This document shows positions 34,097 to 44,200 of a DNA stretch of 64,000 bases, one piece after another. The notes beneath the pieces were generated by a model. It was not told the DNA's origin. It saw only the letters and a list, made by a program, of their open reading frames with translations, and did no database searches. Source of the stretch: Myxococcus virescens (GTDB taxonomy: Bacteria; Myxococcota; Myxococcia; Myxococcales; Myxococcaceae); contig NZ_FNAJ01000018.1 of NCBI RefSeq assembly GCF_900101905.1, positions 100,462 through 164,461 on the forward strand. The letters are read 5' to 3'. Positions within the stretch are counted from its first letter, which is position 1, and the number at the start of each line of letters is the position of its first letter. The position numbers and the translations under genes are program-made.

Positions 34097-35377
34097 TCAG
34101 TCCGCCTTCACCGCGTCCTCTTCCAGCGCGATGGCGGGGGCCGCACCGTTGTAGACGGCGGCATCCAGCAGGCCCTCTTCGCGCGCCACCAGCACCGGGA
34201 CCAGCATCTGGCCCGTGACGTTGGTCATCGTGCGCATCATGTCGAGGACGCGGTCGATGGCGAGCAGGTAGCCCAGCCCCTCCAGCGGCAAGCCCGCGGA
34301 GCTGAGCACCACCGTGGCCATGACCACCGCCGTCCCGGGCACGCCCGCGGTGCCGAAGCTGCCCAGCACCGACGCCAGCAGGATGATGAAGTACTGCGAC
34401 GCGGACAGCTCCAGGCTGAAGTACTGCGCGACGAAGAGCGACGCGATGGCCGGGTAGATGGCACCGCACCCATCCATCTTGATGCTGGCCCCCAGCGGCA
34501 CGGCGAAGGCCGCGTAGTCCTTGTTGACGCCCAGGTTGTTCGTCACGGCGCGCAGGGCCACCGGCATGGACGCGAAGCTCGACGAGCTGACGAAGGCCAC
34601 CTGCATGCCGGGCGCGGCGCCCCGGAAGAAGCGCAGCGGATTGAGCCCGTGCGTCATCAGGAGGCCGCCGTACACGAAGACGATGTGCAGCGCGCACGCC
34701 ACGTACAGCGCCAGCACCAGCTTCCCCAGCGGCAACAGCCGCTCGAAGCCGTAGGTGCCCACCAGCGCGGCGATGAGGCCGAAGGTGCCCAGCGGCGTGA
34801 GCTCCAGCACGAAGCGGGTGACCTGAATCATCGCGTCGCTGGCCTCGCGGACCAGCTCGCGCAGCCGGGCCGTCTTCGCGCCGAGCTTCACCAGCGCGAA
34901 GCCCAGCAGACCGGCGAAGAAGATGACCTGGAGGATCTTCCCATTCGCGAGCGCCGCGAACGGGTTGGTGGGCACCACGTCCAGCAACACCTGGATGGGG
35001 CCCGGCACGTCCCGTGGCTTGTAGGTTTCGGTGGCCATGAGCTGGCCCACGCCCTCCCCGGGACGCAGCAGCGCGGCGACGCCCAGGCCCACCCCCACCG
35101 CCAGCGCGGCGGTGACGCCGAACCAGAGGAACGTCTTGCCGCCGAGCACCGCCATGCTCTTCTGCCCGTGAAGCGCCGCCACCGCGTTGATGACCGCGAA
35201 GAACACCAGCGGTGTGGCGATCATCTTGATGAGGTTGACGTACAGCGTGCCCAGCGGCTGGAACCAGGGCCCCGCTGGCTCCCCCACGAGCCACCCGGCC
35301 ACGGCCCCGAGCACGAACGCCCCCAGGACACGTTGCCAGAAGGGAATGCGGAACCAGGCGGAGACGAGCTTCTTCAC
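34097..35377 (-). CDS. Dicarboxylate/amino-acid:cation symporter (DAACS)
   Basis: A 426-residue secondary transporter of the glutamate/C4-dicarboxylate family (GltP/DctA). The start is the GTG at 35377, with GAGAGG upstream. Eight helices and two hairpin loops are seen. Diagnostic parts are the serine-rich loop FVSSSSFASMPVAL near residue 255, FAVPLGASIKMDGCGAIYPAIA near 290 (the position of the NMDGT motif, with the key Asp kept), and GVPGTAVVMATVVLSSAGLP near 345, followed by DRVLDMMRTMTNVTGQ, in which Asp and Asn bind substrate and cation. It would import glutamate, aspartate or C4-dicarboxylates with H+ or Na+. It diverges from the 2OG oxygenase gene. Confidence 0.92.
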   Translation of the reverse strand: MKKLVSAWFRIPFWQRVLGAFVLGAVAGWLVGEPAGPWFQPLGTLYVNLIKMIATPLVFFAVINAVAALHGQKSMAVLGGKTFLWFGVTAALAVGVGLGVAALLRPGEGVGQLMATETYKPRDVPGPIQVLLDVVPTNPFAALANGKILQVIFFAGLLGFALVKLGAKTARLRELVREASDAMIQVTRFVLELTPLGTFGLIAALVGTYGFERLLPLGKLVLALYVACALHIVFVYGGLLMTHGLNPLRFFRGAAPGMQVAFVSSSSFASMPVALRAVTNNLGVNKDYAAFAVPLGASIKMDGCGAIYPAIASLFVAQYFSLELSASQYFIILLASVLGSFGTAGVPGTAVVMATVVLSSAGLPLEGLGYLLAIDRVLDMMRTMTNVTGQMLVPVLVAREEGLLDAAVYNGAAPAIALEEDAVKAD

Positions 35378-35574
35378 GGGGGGAGACCTCTCGACAGCGG
35401 GCGGCGGACGATAACCCCAGGCCCCAGGCCGCGCAGGGGGAAGCGCAGAATTTGCGCCAGGGGTGCCCGCGCCCGGGATCCGGGTTTTGCAGCGTCCGAC
35501 CGGCCCCGGCGGGACGCCACAGAGCAACAGGGCCTCCCATTTATTCCCGAGGAGCGGTACACCTGGGCCCCATC

Positions 35575-36681
35575 ATGGCCGAGACCTCTTCGCTCAACAT
35601 CCCCACTGTCGACCTCGCCGACCTCGCGTCGGATGACTCCGCTCGCGTCGAGCGCGCCGCCGCGGCGATCCGCGAGGCCTTTGGCGTCTTTGGCCTCGTG
35701 TACCTGAAGAACCACGGCGTCGACACCCAGGCGCTGAACCGGTTCTACGACGCGTTCGCGGCGTTCATCGCCCGGCCCGCCGAGGAGAAGAAGCCCTACG
35801 GCCGCGCGGACATCTGGTACCAGCGCGGTTGGACGCCTCCGAACACCGAGGTCGCGGTCGCCAGCAATGGCCAGCCGGACTTCAAGGAGTGCTATTTCGT
35901 CGCGCCCTACCCCAACGACGCGCAGTCCGCGCTCGAGTTCCCGGAGCTGTACCCGGAGAACGTGTGGCCCCAGAACGCGCCGCCCTACTTCGAGGACGGC
36001 ATCATGACGCTGGGCCGCTCCCTCCATGAGGCCGGCCTGAAGCTGCTCCGTGGCTCCGCGGTGGCCCTGGGCCTGCCGGAGACGCTGTTCACCGACCTGT
36101 GCGACCGGGGTGCCCACGTCACCCGCGCGCTCCAGTACCTGCCGCTCACCAACGCGCAGGTGAACACGGACATCGTCTGGGGCGAGGAGCACACCGACTT
36201 CAACCTGCTCACCCTGCTCCCGGGCGGCCGCTTCCTGGACCCGGACGGCAGCCCCGCGCCCGGCCCCGACAACAAGAGCGGCCTCTACCTCCGCACCCGC
36301 GCGACGCCCGATGCGCCCAACGGACTCAAGGTGCGGGGAACCGCGCCCGCGGGTTGCATCGTGGCGCAGGTGGGCCAGCAACTGGAGATCCTCACGGGTG
36401 GCACCTTCCTCGCCACGCCGCATGTCATCACCGCCCCGGGCGTGCCGGGCTGGCAGCGCCAGTCCGCCGCGCACTTCATGCACGTGCACACGAACACCGT
36501 GCTCTTCCCGCTGGAGAAGTTCCGCAGCGCGGATGCCGTCCGGAACTACGCGCCGCCCGTGCTCGCGGGGACGTATGACATCAAGACGCTCGTGGACATC
36601 GGCCTTGCGCCCGCGAGCGCGCTCGACAAGCTGGGTTACCGGCACTACGACCGGCTGAACCGCCAGCGCGCTGGCGCGTAA
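35575..36681 (+). CDS. Isopenicillin-N-synthase-like 2-oxoglutarate/Fe(II) oxygenase
   Basis: A 368-residue non-heme iron oxygenase. The N-terminal DIOX_N domain (about 8-130) starts LNIPTVDLADL. The jelly-roll core carries the iron triad HTD (in EEHTDFNLLTLL, near residue 205) and His in ATPHVITAPG near 285, with an Arg/Ser pair for 2-oxoglutarate in RQSAAHFMH close behind. The fold resembles plant gibberellin oxidases and fungal IPNS; bacterial members of this branch are poorly characterised. The gene stands alone with no biosynthetic partners, so the substrate is unknown. A hairpin terminator follows 17 bp after the stop. Confidence 0.85.
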   Translation: MAETSSLNIPTVDLADLASDDSARVERAAAAIREAFGVFGLVYLKNHGVDTQALNRFYDAFAAFIARPAEEKKPYGRADIWYQRGWTPPNTEVAVASNGQPDFKECYFVAPYPNDAQSALEFPELYPENVWPQNAPPYFEDGIMTLGRSLHEAGLKLLRGSAVALGLPETLFTDLCDRGAHVTRALQYLPLTNAQVNTDIVWGEEHTDFNLLTLLPGGRFLDPDGSPAPGPDNKSGLYLRTRATPDAPNGLKVRGTAPAGCIVAQVGQQLEILTGGTFLATPHVITAPGVPGWQRQSAAHFMHVHTNTVLFPLEKFRSADAVRNYAPPVLAGTYDIKTLVDIGLAPASALDKLGYRHYDRLNRQRAGA

Positions 36682-36697
36682 TCCTGCGGTACCGATC

Positions 36698-36723
36698 GAG
36701 GCCCCGGAGACAACCGGGGCCTC
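36698..36723 (+). terminator. Hairpin terminator after 2OG oxygenase
   Basis: A perfect 10-bp inverted repeat (GAGGCCCCGG / CCGGGGCCTC) with a 6-base loop, 17 bp after the stop at 36681. No T-run follows, so it may act with Rho or be weak. Confidence 0.65.
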
Positions 36724-36755
36724 GCGTGAAACACAGTCAATAATCACAGACAATC

Positions 36756-36795
36756 AAACACAGACACACAAAGGCAGTCTTTTATGTCTGTGTTT
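36756..36795. repeat. 11-bp inverted repeat in AT-rich intergenic segment
   Basis: AAACACAGACA (36756-36766) and TGTCTGTGTTT (36785-36795) are exact inverted copies with an 18-base loop. The segment 36728-36800 is much lower in GC than the rest of the window. On the plus strand the right arm runs into TTTT, so it could be a second terminator; alternatively it is an operator. Confidence 0.6.
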
Positions 36796-36868
36796 TGCAC
36801 TTGCAATGGCAGACTCCGTCATTGGCGAAGCCCCTTGCCGTCCGCGCATCACCTGCCGGAGGGTGCCA

Positions 36869-37090
36869 AAAACCACTGAAAAGAACTTCATGTAGGCATT
36901 GCGCTCCCGGATGAGGCGCATTTCCTCGCGAGGAGGCAGGCCAGCGGCTCCTGAAAACCACTGATGACGTGTTCATGTAGGCATTACACGTCTTCCTCCG
37001 GCGCCTGGCCGCGCGCAAACCTGCCAGGTAGGCGGGCGACCGGCATCAGGACCCGCGAAAACTTCCTGAAGGTTCGTTCATGTAGGCATG
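36869..37090. repeat. Three copies of a 32-33 bp intergenic element
   Basis: Three copies lie at 36869-36900, 36954-36985 and 37058-37090. Each has AAAAC at the left, TGA in the middle and the exact core TTCATGTAGGCAT at the right; copies 1 and 2 share AAAACCACTGA and the longer core ending in TT. The left-to-left spacing is 85 and 104 bp. The sequences between them do not match, so it is not one long tandem duplication. On the minus strand each core reads as ATGCCTACATGA, a Met-Pro-Thr-stop mini-frame. Copy 2 sits in a hairpin (GACGTGT ... ACACGTC). The rest of 36682-37249 holds the hairpins described separately and no gene that I can support; the region lies upstream of the histidine kinase. 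Confidence 0.75.
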
Positions 37091-37249
37091 GCACATCCGT
37101 GCCTCAGGTTCTGGGGACATCCGTCCTGAGGCCGTGCGTCGTCGCCATCCCAGTGTGTCGCCTGAGCGACAGAGGTACCGTCCCAGCGGCAGCGGCAATG
37201 GCGTCCTGGTGGCAGACCAGTCAAGGGTAGCTCGCCCTGCCCTCGCACG

Positions 37250-39838
37250 ATGCACCCCACCATCGACTTCAAGACGCTCTTCGACGTCTCACCCAACCCG
37301 TACATGCTGCTCGACCGCGAGCTGCGCTTCGTCGCCGCCAACCCGGCGTACCTGCACGTCACGGCCAGCAAGCTGGACGAGCTGCTTGGCCGAAGCGTCT
37401 TCGAGGCCTTCCCGGACGACCCCTCGGACCCGAACAGCGCCAATCTCCGGCAGCTCCGGGAGTCCTTCCTGCGCGTCCTGACAAAGCGGGCGCCGGACAT
37501 CCTGGCCCTGATTCCCTACCGCGTCCCCAAGTTGACGAACCAGGGCGTCGTCCCGACGTACCGGTACTGGAGCGCCACCCACATCCCCCTGCTCGATGCC
37601 TCGGGCGAGGTGGCCTACATCCTCCAGCACACCATGGACGTCACGGAGCTCCAGCGGCTGCAGGAGGCCGTCCAGACCGCGACCGGCTCCACGGGCACCA
37701 GCAAGCCTCCACCGTCGCAGTTGGAAGCCGGCGTCTTCCAGCGCGCGCTGCAGGTCCAGGAAGCGAACCAGAACCTGGACCAGGAGCGGCGCCACCTCCG
37801 TCGACTGTTCGAGCAGGCGCCCGGCTTCATGTGCTTCCTTCGCGGCCAGGGCCATGTCTTCGAGCTGGCGAACACGGCCTACATGCAGCTCGTCGGACAC
37901 CGGGACATCCTCGGCAAGCACATCCGGGACGCCCTTCCCGAACTGGATGGCCAGGGGTACTTCGAGCTGCTGGACCGCGTCTTCACCACGGGGCAGGCAT
38001 TCGTCGGCCGGGGCATGAAAGTCTCCCTCCAGCGAACCCCCGATGACACGCTGGCGGAGAGCTACGTCGACCTCGTGTATCAGCCCATCATCGAGCCGGA
38101 CGGGTCCATCTCCGGCATCTTCGTCCAGGGCCACGACATCACGGAGCAGAAGCGCGCCCAGGACGAGCTGCGCCAGTACAAGGACCACCTGGAGGAGCTC
38201 GTCCGGGAGCGCACCCGCGCATTGGAGGAGAGCGAGGCCGAACGGCGTCAAGCGGAGGCCGCCCTCCGGCAGGCCCAGAAGATGGAAGCGGTGGGCAAGC
38301 TCACCGGCGGCGTGGCGCACGACTTCAACAACCTGCTCCAGGTCATCAGCGGAAACCTGCAGCTCCTGTTCCGGGATGTGGGCGACAACGCCCAGGCGCA
38401 GCGCCGGCTGACCACGGCGGTGGGCGCGGTGGAGCGCGGCGCCCGGCTCGCGTCCCAGTTGCTGGCCTTCGCCCGGCGGCAGCCGCTCAATCCCACGGTC
38501 ATCAACCTGGGCCGCATGGTCCGCGACATGGACGACCTGCTGCGGCGCGCGCTCGGCGAGGACGTGGCGCTGGAGACCATCATCGGCGGCGGGCTTTGGA
38601 ACACGTTCGCCGATCCGAACCAGCTCGAAAACGTCATCCTCAACCTGGCCATCAACGCGCGTGACGCCATGGCGGGCGAAGGCAAGCTCACCGTCGAGGC
38701 CGGCAACGCCATGCTGGATGACCACTACGCCCAGCTCCACCCGGACGTCGTGCCGGGCCAGCACGTGTTGCTGGCCATCTCCGATACCGGCTGCGGCATG
38801 CCGCCCGAAGTGCTGGAGCGCGCCTTCGAGCCGTTTTTCACCACCAAGCCCGAAGGCCGCGGCACGGGCCTGGGGCTCAGCATGGTGTATGGCTTCGTCA
38901 AGCAGACGGGCGGCCACGTCAAGATCTACAGCGAGGTCGGCCACGGGACGACCATCAAGATCTACCTCCCCCGTTCGCTCCAGGCGGAGATGCCTCGCGC
39001 CGAGGTCATCTCCGAACATGTCGAAGGCGGCACAGAGACGCTGCTCGTCGTCGAGGACGACGCGGAGGTGCGGGCCACCGCGGTGGAGATACTGACGGAG
39101 CTGGGCTACCGCGTGCTCAAGGCCTCTGACGGGCAGAGCGCGCTCGCGGTCATCCAGAGCGGCATCCCCATCGACCTGCTCTTCACCGACGTGGTGATGC
39201 CCGGCCCGGTCCGCAGCCCCGAACTGGCGCGGCAGGCCAAGGCCCTCTCCCCGGACCTGGAGGTGCTCTTCACGTCTGGCTACACGGAGAACGCCATTGT
39301 CCACGGCGGCCGGCTGGATCCGGGTGTCCAACTGCTGAGCAAGCCCTACCGCCGCGAGGACCTGGCGCGGAAGATCCGCCAGCTCCTGGCCGCCCGGCAG
39401 CAACGCATCGCCCAGCGCGAGGCCCCCCGGCCGACCCGAGGCGGCGCCACCACGCCGGCCCCCCATCGCGTGAAGCAGACCGCGCTGCGCATCCTCCTGG
39501 TGGAGGACGACGAGAACATCCTCCTCCCCGCCTGCGAGCTGCTGGAGACGATGGGCCACACCGTGACGGCCGTCACCTGCGCGGAACAAGCCACGCCCCT
39601 CTTGCGCGCACAGGCGTTCGACCTCCTGTTCACCGACGTGAGCCTGCCCGGCAAGTCCGGCATCGAGCTGGCCCACCAGGCCGTCCAGGACGTGCCCGGC
39701 CTTCGCGTCATCATCGCGTCCGGCCACGGCACCAACGTGGACACCGGTGACAAGGGGCCGCTCGCCGGCGCCGTCCTCCTGCCCAAGCCCTACGGCCTGT
39801 CCCAGATCGAGCAGGCGCTCGCCCAGGCCATGGCCTGA
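37250..39838 (+). CDS. PAS-PAS hybrid sensor histidine kinase with two receiver domains
   Basis: An 862-residue cytoplasmic signalling protein with no membrane helix. A first PAS domain lies at about 5-132 and a second at about 185-298, followed by a coiled coil (300-345). The HisKA phosphoacceptor is His357 in GGVAHDFNNLL. The ATPase domain has the N-box (NVILNLAINARDAM, 461-474), DTGCGMP and GRGTGLGLSMVYG. Two receiver domains follow, with phosphoacceptors Asp647 and Asp796, each after an acidic VEDD cluster and before a KPY lysine. This layout belongs to a large myxobacterial family of orphan kinases. No output regulator is adjacent. The start is the ATG at 37250; the Shine-Dalgarno sequence is weak. 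Confidence 0.92.
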   Translation: MHPTIDFKTLFDVSPNPYMLLDRELRFVAANPAYLHVTASKLDELLGRSVFEAFPDDPSDPNSANLRQLRESFLRVLTKRAPDILALIPYRVPKLTNQGVVPTYRYWSATHIPLLDASGEVAYILQHTMDVTELQRLQEAVQTATGSTGTSKPPPSQLEAGVFQRALQVQEANQNLDQERRHLRRLFEQAPGFMCFLRGQGHVFELANTAYMQLVGHRDILGKHIRDALPELDGQGYFELLDRVFTTGQAFVGRGMKVSLQRTPDDTLAESYVDLVYQPIIEPDGSISGIFVQGHDITEQKRAQDELRQYKDHLEELVRERTRALEESEAERRQAEAALRQAQKMEAVGKLTGGVAHDFNNLLQVISGNLQLLFRDVGDNAQAQRRLTTAVGAVERGARLASQLLAFARRQPLNPTVINLGRMVRDMDDLLRRALGEDVALETIIGGGLWNTFADPNQLENVILNLAINARDAMAGEGKLTVEAGNAMLDDHYAQLHPDVVPGQHVLLAISDTGCGMPPEVLERAFEPFFTTKPEGRGTGLGLSMVYGFVKQTGGHVKIYSEVGHGTTIKIYLPRSLQAEMPRAEVISEHVEGGTETLLVVEDDAEVRATAVEILTELGYRVLKASDGQSALAVIQSGIPIDLLFTDVVMPGPVRSPELARQAKALSPDLEVLFTSGYTENAIVHGGRLDPGVQLLSKPYRREDLARKIRQLLAARQQRIAQREAPRPTRGGATTPAPHRVKQTALRILLVEDDENILLPACELLETMGHTVTAVTCAEQATPLLRAQAFDLLFTDVSLPGKSGIELAHQAVQDVPGLRVIIASGHGTNVDTGDKGPLAGAVLLPKPYGLSQIEQALAQAMA

Positions 39839-39925
39839 AGGTGAATTCAGGTTCATGCAGTGCGTCATGCATGCCGCTTCGCGGGGCGCTTGCTCCTCGC
39901 GCGCCAAAGTCCGTTAATCGGGCGT

Positions 39926-41191
39926 ATGAAATTCCTGAGAGAGCTCCGCTCGGTCCTCAACCTGACCGTGCTGGTGGCCGGGCTCGGCTACTTCGTCGAC
40001 CTCTTCGACATCACGCTGTTCGGCGTGGTGCGTGTCGCATCGCTCAAGGACATCGGCGTCACCGACCCGGCCGACATCCTCCAGAGCGGCCTGCTCATCT
40101 ACAACGCGCAGATGGTGGGCATGATGGTGGGTGGCCTGCTGTGGGGCGTGCTCGCCGACAAGCGCGGACGCCTGTCGGTGATGTTCGGCTCCATCCTGCT
40201 CTACTCCTTCGCGAACCTGGCCAACGCCTTCGCCTGGGACGTCACCAGCTACGCCGTTCTCCGCTTCCTCGGAGGCGTGGGGCTCGCGGGTGAGCTGGGC
40301 GCGGCCATCACCCTGGTGGCGGAGTCCCTGCCCAAGGAGAAGCGCGGCCTGGGGACCACCATCGTCGCCACGCTGGGCATGCTCGGCATCGTCGCCGCGG
40401 CCTTCCTGGGCCAGCACATGCACTGGAAGACGGCCTACCTCACCGGCGGCTTCATGGGCCTCGCGCTGCTCTTCGCGCGCTTCAAGGTGTCGGAGTCGGA
40501 GCTGTTCGCCAAGAAGATGGACCCCGCGCGCGCCAACCCGCTGCTGCTCCTCACCGGGGGCCGGTTCCTCAAGTACATCTGCTGCATCCTCATCGGCGTG
40601 CCCATCTACTTCACCACGGGCATCCTCTTCACCTTCGCGCCCGAGCTGACGGCCGGCCTCAACGTCCAGGGCACCGTGACGGCCGGCAACGCCATCCTCT
40701 ATGGCTCCATCGGCCTGACGCTGGGTGACTTGCTGGCGGGTGTCTTCAGCCAGTGGCTCAAGAGCCGCAAGCGCGCGGTGGCGATGAACCTCACCGCGGG
40801 CTTCGTGCTGATGCTCGTCTACGGCCTCACCCCGGGCCTCACCAGCACCATGGTGTACGGGCTGAGCTTCCTGATTGGCATCACCGTGGGCTACTGGGCC
40901 GTGCTGGTGACCATGGCCGCCGAGCAGTTCGGCACCAACATCCGCGGCACCGTGGCCACCACCGTCCCCAACTTCGTGCGTGGCTCGGCGGCGCTCGCGG
41001 CCAGCGGCTTCGCCTACCTGAAGGGCGAGGTGTCGGTGTCCACCGCGGCGCTCATCGTCGGCAGCATCTGCTTCGGCCTGGCGCTGCTGGCCCTCACCCG
41101 GCTGGAAGAGACGTTCCACCGGGACCTGGATTACGAGGAGACGGCGACCGGCCCACAGCCGGCCGCCCAGCCCTCGCAGTCCGGCACCTGA
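39926..41191 (+). CDS. Major facilitator superfamily transporter
   Basis: A 421-residue inner-membrane transporter with about twelve hydrophobic helices. The ATG at 39926 begins MKFLRELRSVLN; an upstream in-frame ATG at 39860 adds an Arg-rich stretch and is rejected. MFS motif A appears after helix 2 as GVLADKRGRLSVMFGS, and LRFLGGVGLAGELGAAITLVAE matches helix 4, with Arg and Glu typical of the sugar/metabolite transporter branch. The C-terminus is a short Pro/Gln tail. The substrate is not determinable. A strong hairpin follows the stop, then pyc. Confidence 0.85.
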   Translation: MKFLRELRSVLNLTVLVAGLGYFVDLFDITLFGVVRVASLKDIGVTDPADILQSGLLIYNAQMVGMMVGGLLWGVLADKRGRLSVMFGSILLYSFANLANAFAWDVTSYAVLRFLGGVGLAGELGAAITLVAESLPKEKRGLGTTIVATLGMLGIVAAAFLGQHMHWKTAYLTGGFMGLALLFARFKVSESELFAKKMDPARANPLLLLTGGRFLKYICCILIGVPIYFTTGILFTFAPELTAGLNVQGTVTAGNAILYGSIGLTLGDLLAGVFSQWLKSRKRAVAMNLTAGFVLMLVYGLTPGLTSTMVYGLSFLIGITVGYWAVLVTMAAEQFGTNIRGTVATTVPNFVRGSAALAASGFAYLKGEVSVSTAALIVGSICFGLALLALTRLEETFHRDLDYEETATGPQPAAQPSQSGT

Positions 41192-41196
41192 CGCAC

Positions 41197-41223
41197 GGCG
41201 CGGCGCCGTGTGGGCGCCGCGCC
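41197..41223 (+). terminator. Hairpin terminator after MFS gene
   Basis: A perfect 11-bp inverted repeat (GGCGCGGCGCC / GGCGCCGCGCC) with a 5-base loop begins six bases after the transporter stop codon. No T-run follows. Confidence 0.65.
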
Positions 41224-41287
41224 CTGAATCGGACGTTCGCCCCGGCAGCCGTTGCTCCGGGGCCTACCGGATGCATACAGCGCGCAC

Positions 41288-44200
41288 ATGGAACCTGTGT
41301 CGCTGCGTCCCATCCAGAAGGTCCTCTGCGCCAACCGCGGTGAGATTGCCATTCGCGTCTTCCGCGCGTGCAACGAGCTGGGCATCCGCACCGTCGCCAT
41401 CTACAGCGACGAGGACCGCACCCACGAGCACCGCCACAAGGCCGACGAGGCGTACCTCGTGGGCCGGGGCAAGCGGCCCGTGGAGGCCTACCTGGGCATC
41501 GACGAAATCCTCGACGTGGCCGTGAAGGCGGGCGTGGACGCCATCCACCCCGGCTACGGCTTCCTGTCGGAGAACGCCGCCTTCGCGGAGGCGTGTGAGC
41601 GGCGTGGCATCCGCTTCATCGGCCCGCGCTCGGACGTGGTCCGCGCCATGGGCGACAAGGTCGCCGCCAAGCACCTGGCCGAAGCGTGCGGCGTCCCGGT
41701 GGTTCCCGGCATCACCCTGGAGGGCGACGACGCGCAGGTGCTGGAGCAGGCCCGTGCCTTCTTCGCGAAGCAGGGTGGCCCCATCCTGGTGAAGGCGGCC
41801 CATGGCGGCGGCGGCCGAGGCATGCGCGTGGTGCGCGAGGCGAAGGCGCTGGAGGATGCGCTGGCCTCCGCGCGTTCGGAGGCGAAGAGCGCCTTCGGTT
41901 CGTCGTCGGTGTTCCTGGAGCGCTTCCTGGAGCACGTGCGCCACATCGAGGTGCAGCTGGTGGGAGATTTGCACGGCAACATCGTCCACCTGCACGAACG
42001 GGACTGCTCCGTGCAACGGCGCCACCAGAAAGTCATTGAGATTGCCCCCGCGCCCAACCTGGCCCCGGCGGTGAAGGAGGCCATCTGCGACGCGGCGGTG
42101 CGGCTGGCGCGCAAGGCCGGCTACACCAGCGCTGGCACCGCCGAGTTCCTGGTGGCGGGCGACGCCTTCTACTTCATCGAGTGCAATGCCCGCCTCCAGG
42201 TGGAGCACACCGTCACCGAGCAGGTGACGGGCGTGGACCTGGTGCAGAGCCAGCTTCGCATCGCGGAGGGCTACCGGCTGGACGCGCCGGAGGTGGGCAT
42301 CTCCCGGCAGGAGGACGTGGTGCCCCGGGGCTACGCGGTGCAGCTGCGCGTCACCACCGAGGACCCCGCCAACCAGTTCATGCCCGACGCGGGCGTCATC
42401 ACCGCCTGGCGCGCGGCCACGGGCTTCGGCATCCGGCTGGACGGCTCCAACGGCTACACCAACGCCGTCATCTCCCCCTACTACGACTCCATGCTGGTGA
42501 AGGTCATCGCCTACGCGCCCACGTTCCAGGGCGCGGTGATGAAGGGCCAGCGCGCGTTGCGCGAGTTCCGCATCCGCGGCGTGAAGACGAACCTGCCCTT
42601 CCTGGAGAACGTGCTCGCTCACCCCGCCTTCCAGCAGGGAGAGACGTACACGCGCTTCATCGACGAGACGCCGGAGCTGTTCCAGTTGGAGCCCCGCAGG
42701 GACAGGGCCACCAAGCTGCTCCAGTACCTGGGCGACGTCATCGTCAACGGGCACCCCACCATCAAGAAGGACCAGCGGCTCAAGCCCACGCAGTTCCTGG
42801 AGCCGCGGCTGCCGGTGACGCCTTCCGGCCCGGTGCCCCGTGGCACCGCGCACATCCTGGCGGAGAAGGGCCCGCGCGGACTGGCGGACTGGGTGCTGGC
42901 CCAGAAGCGCGTGCTGCTGACGGACACCACCATGCGGGACGCGCACCAGTCCCTGCTGGCCACGCGCATGCGCACGCGGGACATCCTCCGCGTGGCCCCG
43001 GCCACCGCGCACCTGGCCTCCGAGCTGTTCAGCCTGGAGAGCTGGGGCGGCGCCACCTTCGACACCACCTACCGCTTCCTCAACGAGGACCCGTGGGCCC
43101 GCCTGCGCGCGCTCAAGGCCGCCGCGCCCAACCTGCTCCAGCAGATGCTCCTGCGCGGGGCCAACGCCGTGGGCTACACCAGCTACCCGGACAACGTGGT
43201 GGAGGCCTTCATCGACGAGGCGGCCGAGGCGGGCGTGGACGTGTTCCGCATCTTCGACAGCCTCAATGATCTGAGCAGCATGGAGGTCTCCATCCGCCGC
43301 GTGCTGACGACGGGCAAGGTGGCGGAGGTGGCCATCTGCTACACGGGCGACGTCGCCAACCCCAAGCGCACGAAGTACACGCTGGACTACTACGCGGACC
43401 TCGCGAAGCGGATTGAAGACTCCGGCGCGCACTTCCTCTGCATCAAGGACATGGCGGGCCTCTTGCGCCCGCGCGCGGCGGCCATGCTGGTGCGGCGCCT
43501 GCGCGAGGTGACGCGGCTGCCCATCCACCTGCACATGCACGACACGTCCGGCAATGGCATCGCCAGCTACCTGGAAGCCATCGAGCAGGGCGTGCACGTG
43601 GTGGACGTGGCGCTGGGCAGCATGGCGGGCCTGACGAGCCAGCCCAGCCTCAACGCGCTGGTCAGCGCGCTGCGCGGTCACCCCCGTGAGACGGGTCTGG
43701 CCAACGCGCGCCTTCAGCCGCTGGCCAACTACTGGGAGGACGTGCGCGAGTACTACGCCCCCTTCGAGGCCGGCCTCAAGAGCACCACCAGCGAGGTGTA
43801 CTACCACGAGATTCCGGGCGGCCAGTACTCCAACCTCCGGCCGCAGGTGGCGGAGCTGGGCCTGCTGGCCCGGTGGAACGACGTGAAGGACGCTTTCGCG
43901 CTCGTGAACGTCCTGGTGGGCGACATCCCGAAGGTGACGCCGTCGTCGAAGATGGTCGGTGACTTCGCCATCTTCCTGCTCAAGAACGACCTCACGGTGC
44001 GCGCCTCCACGCTGGCGGAGGCAGCCGCGCTCACGCGTCAGAAGCTCATCGAACAGGCGCCGCGCCTGGACTTCCCCACCAGCGTGGTGGGCTACTTCCG
44101 GGGTGAGCTGGGCCAGCCGCCCAACGGCTTCCCCGAGGACCTGCGCGCCGCCGTGCTCAAGGGCCTGCCCCGCGTGGAGGGACGGCCCTCCGCCAGCCTG

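Noticed and set aside
36782..37018. 78-codon minus-strand frame through the triple repeat
   Set aside because: The repeat copies fall in different reading frames, so protein coding is not what is conserved.
36869..37090. CRISPR array
   Set aside because: Only three units, spaced unevenly (85 and 104 bp), not palindromic enough, and no cas genes nearby.
37289..39907. 872-codon open frame antisense to the histidine kinase
   Set aside because: Same GC-bias shadow. No domain was recognised and the composition is unnatural.
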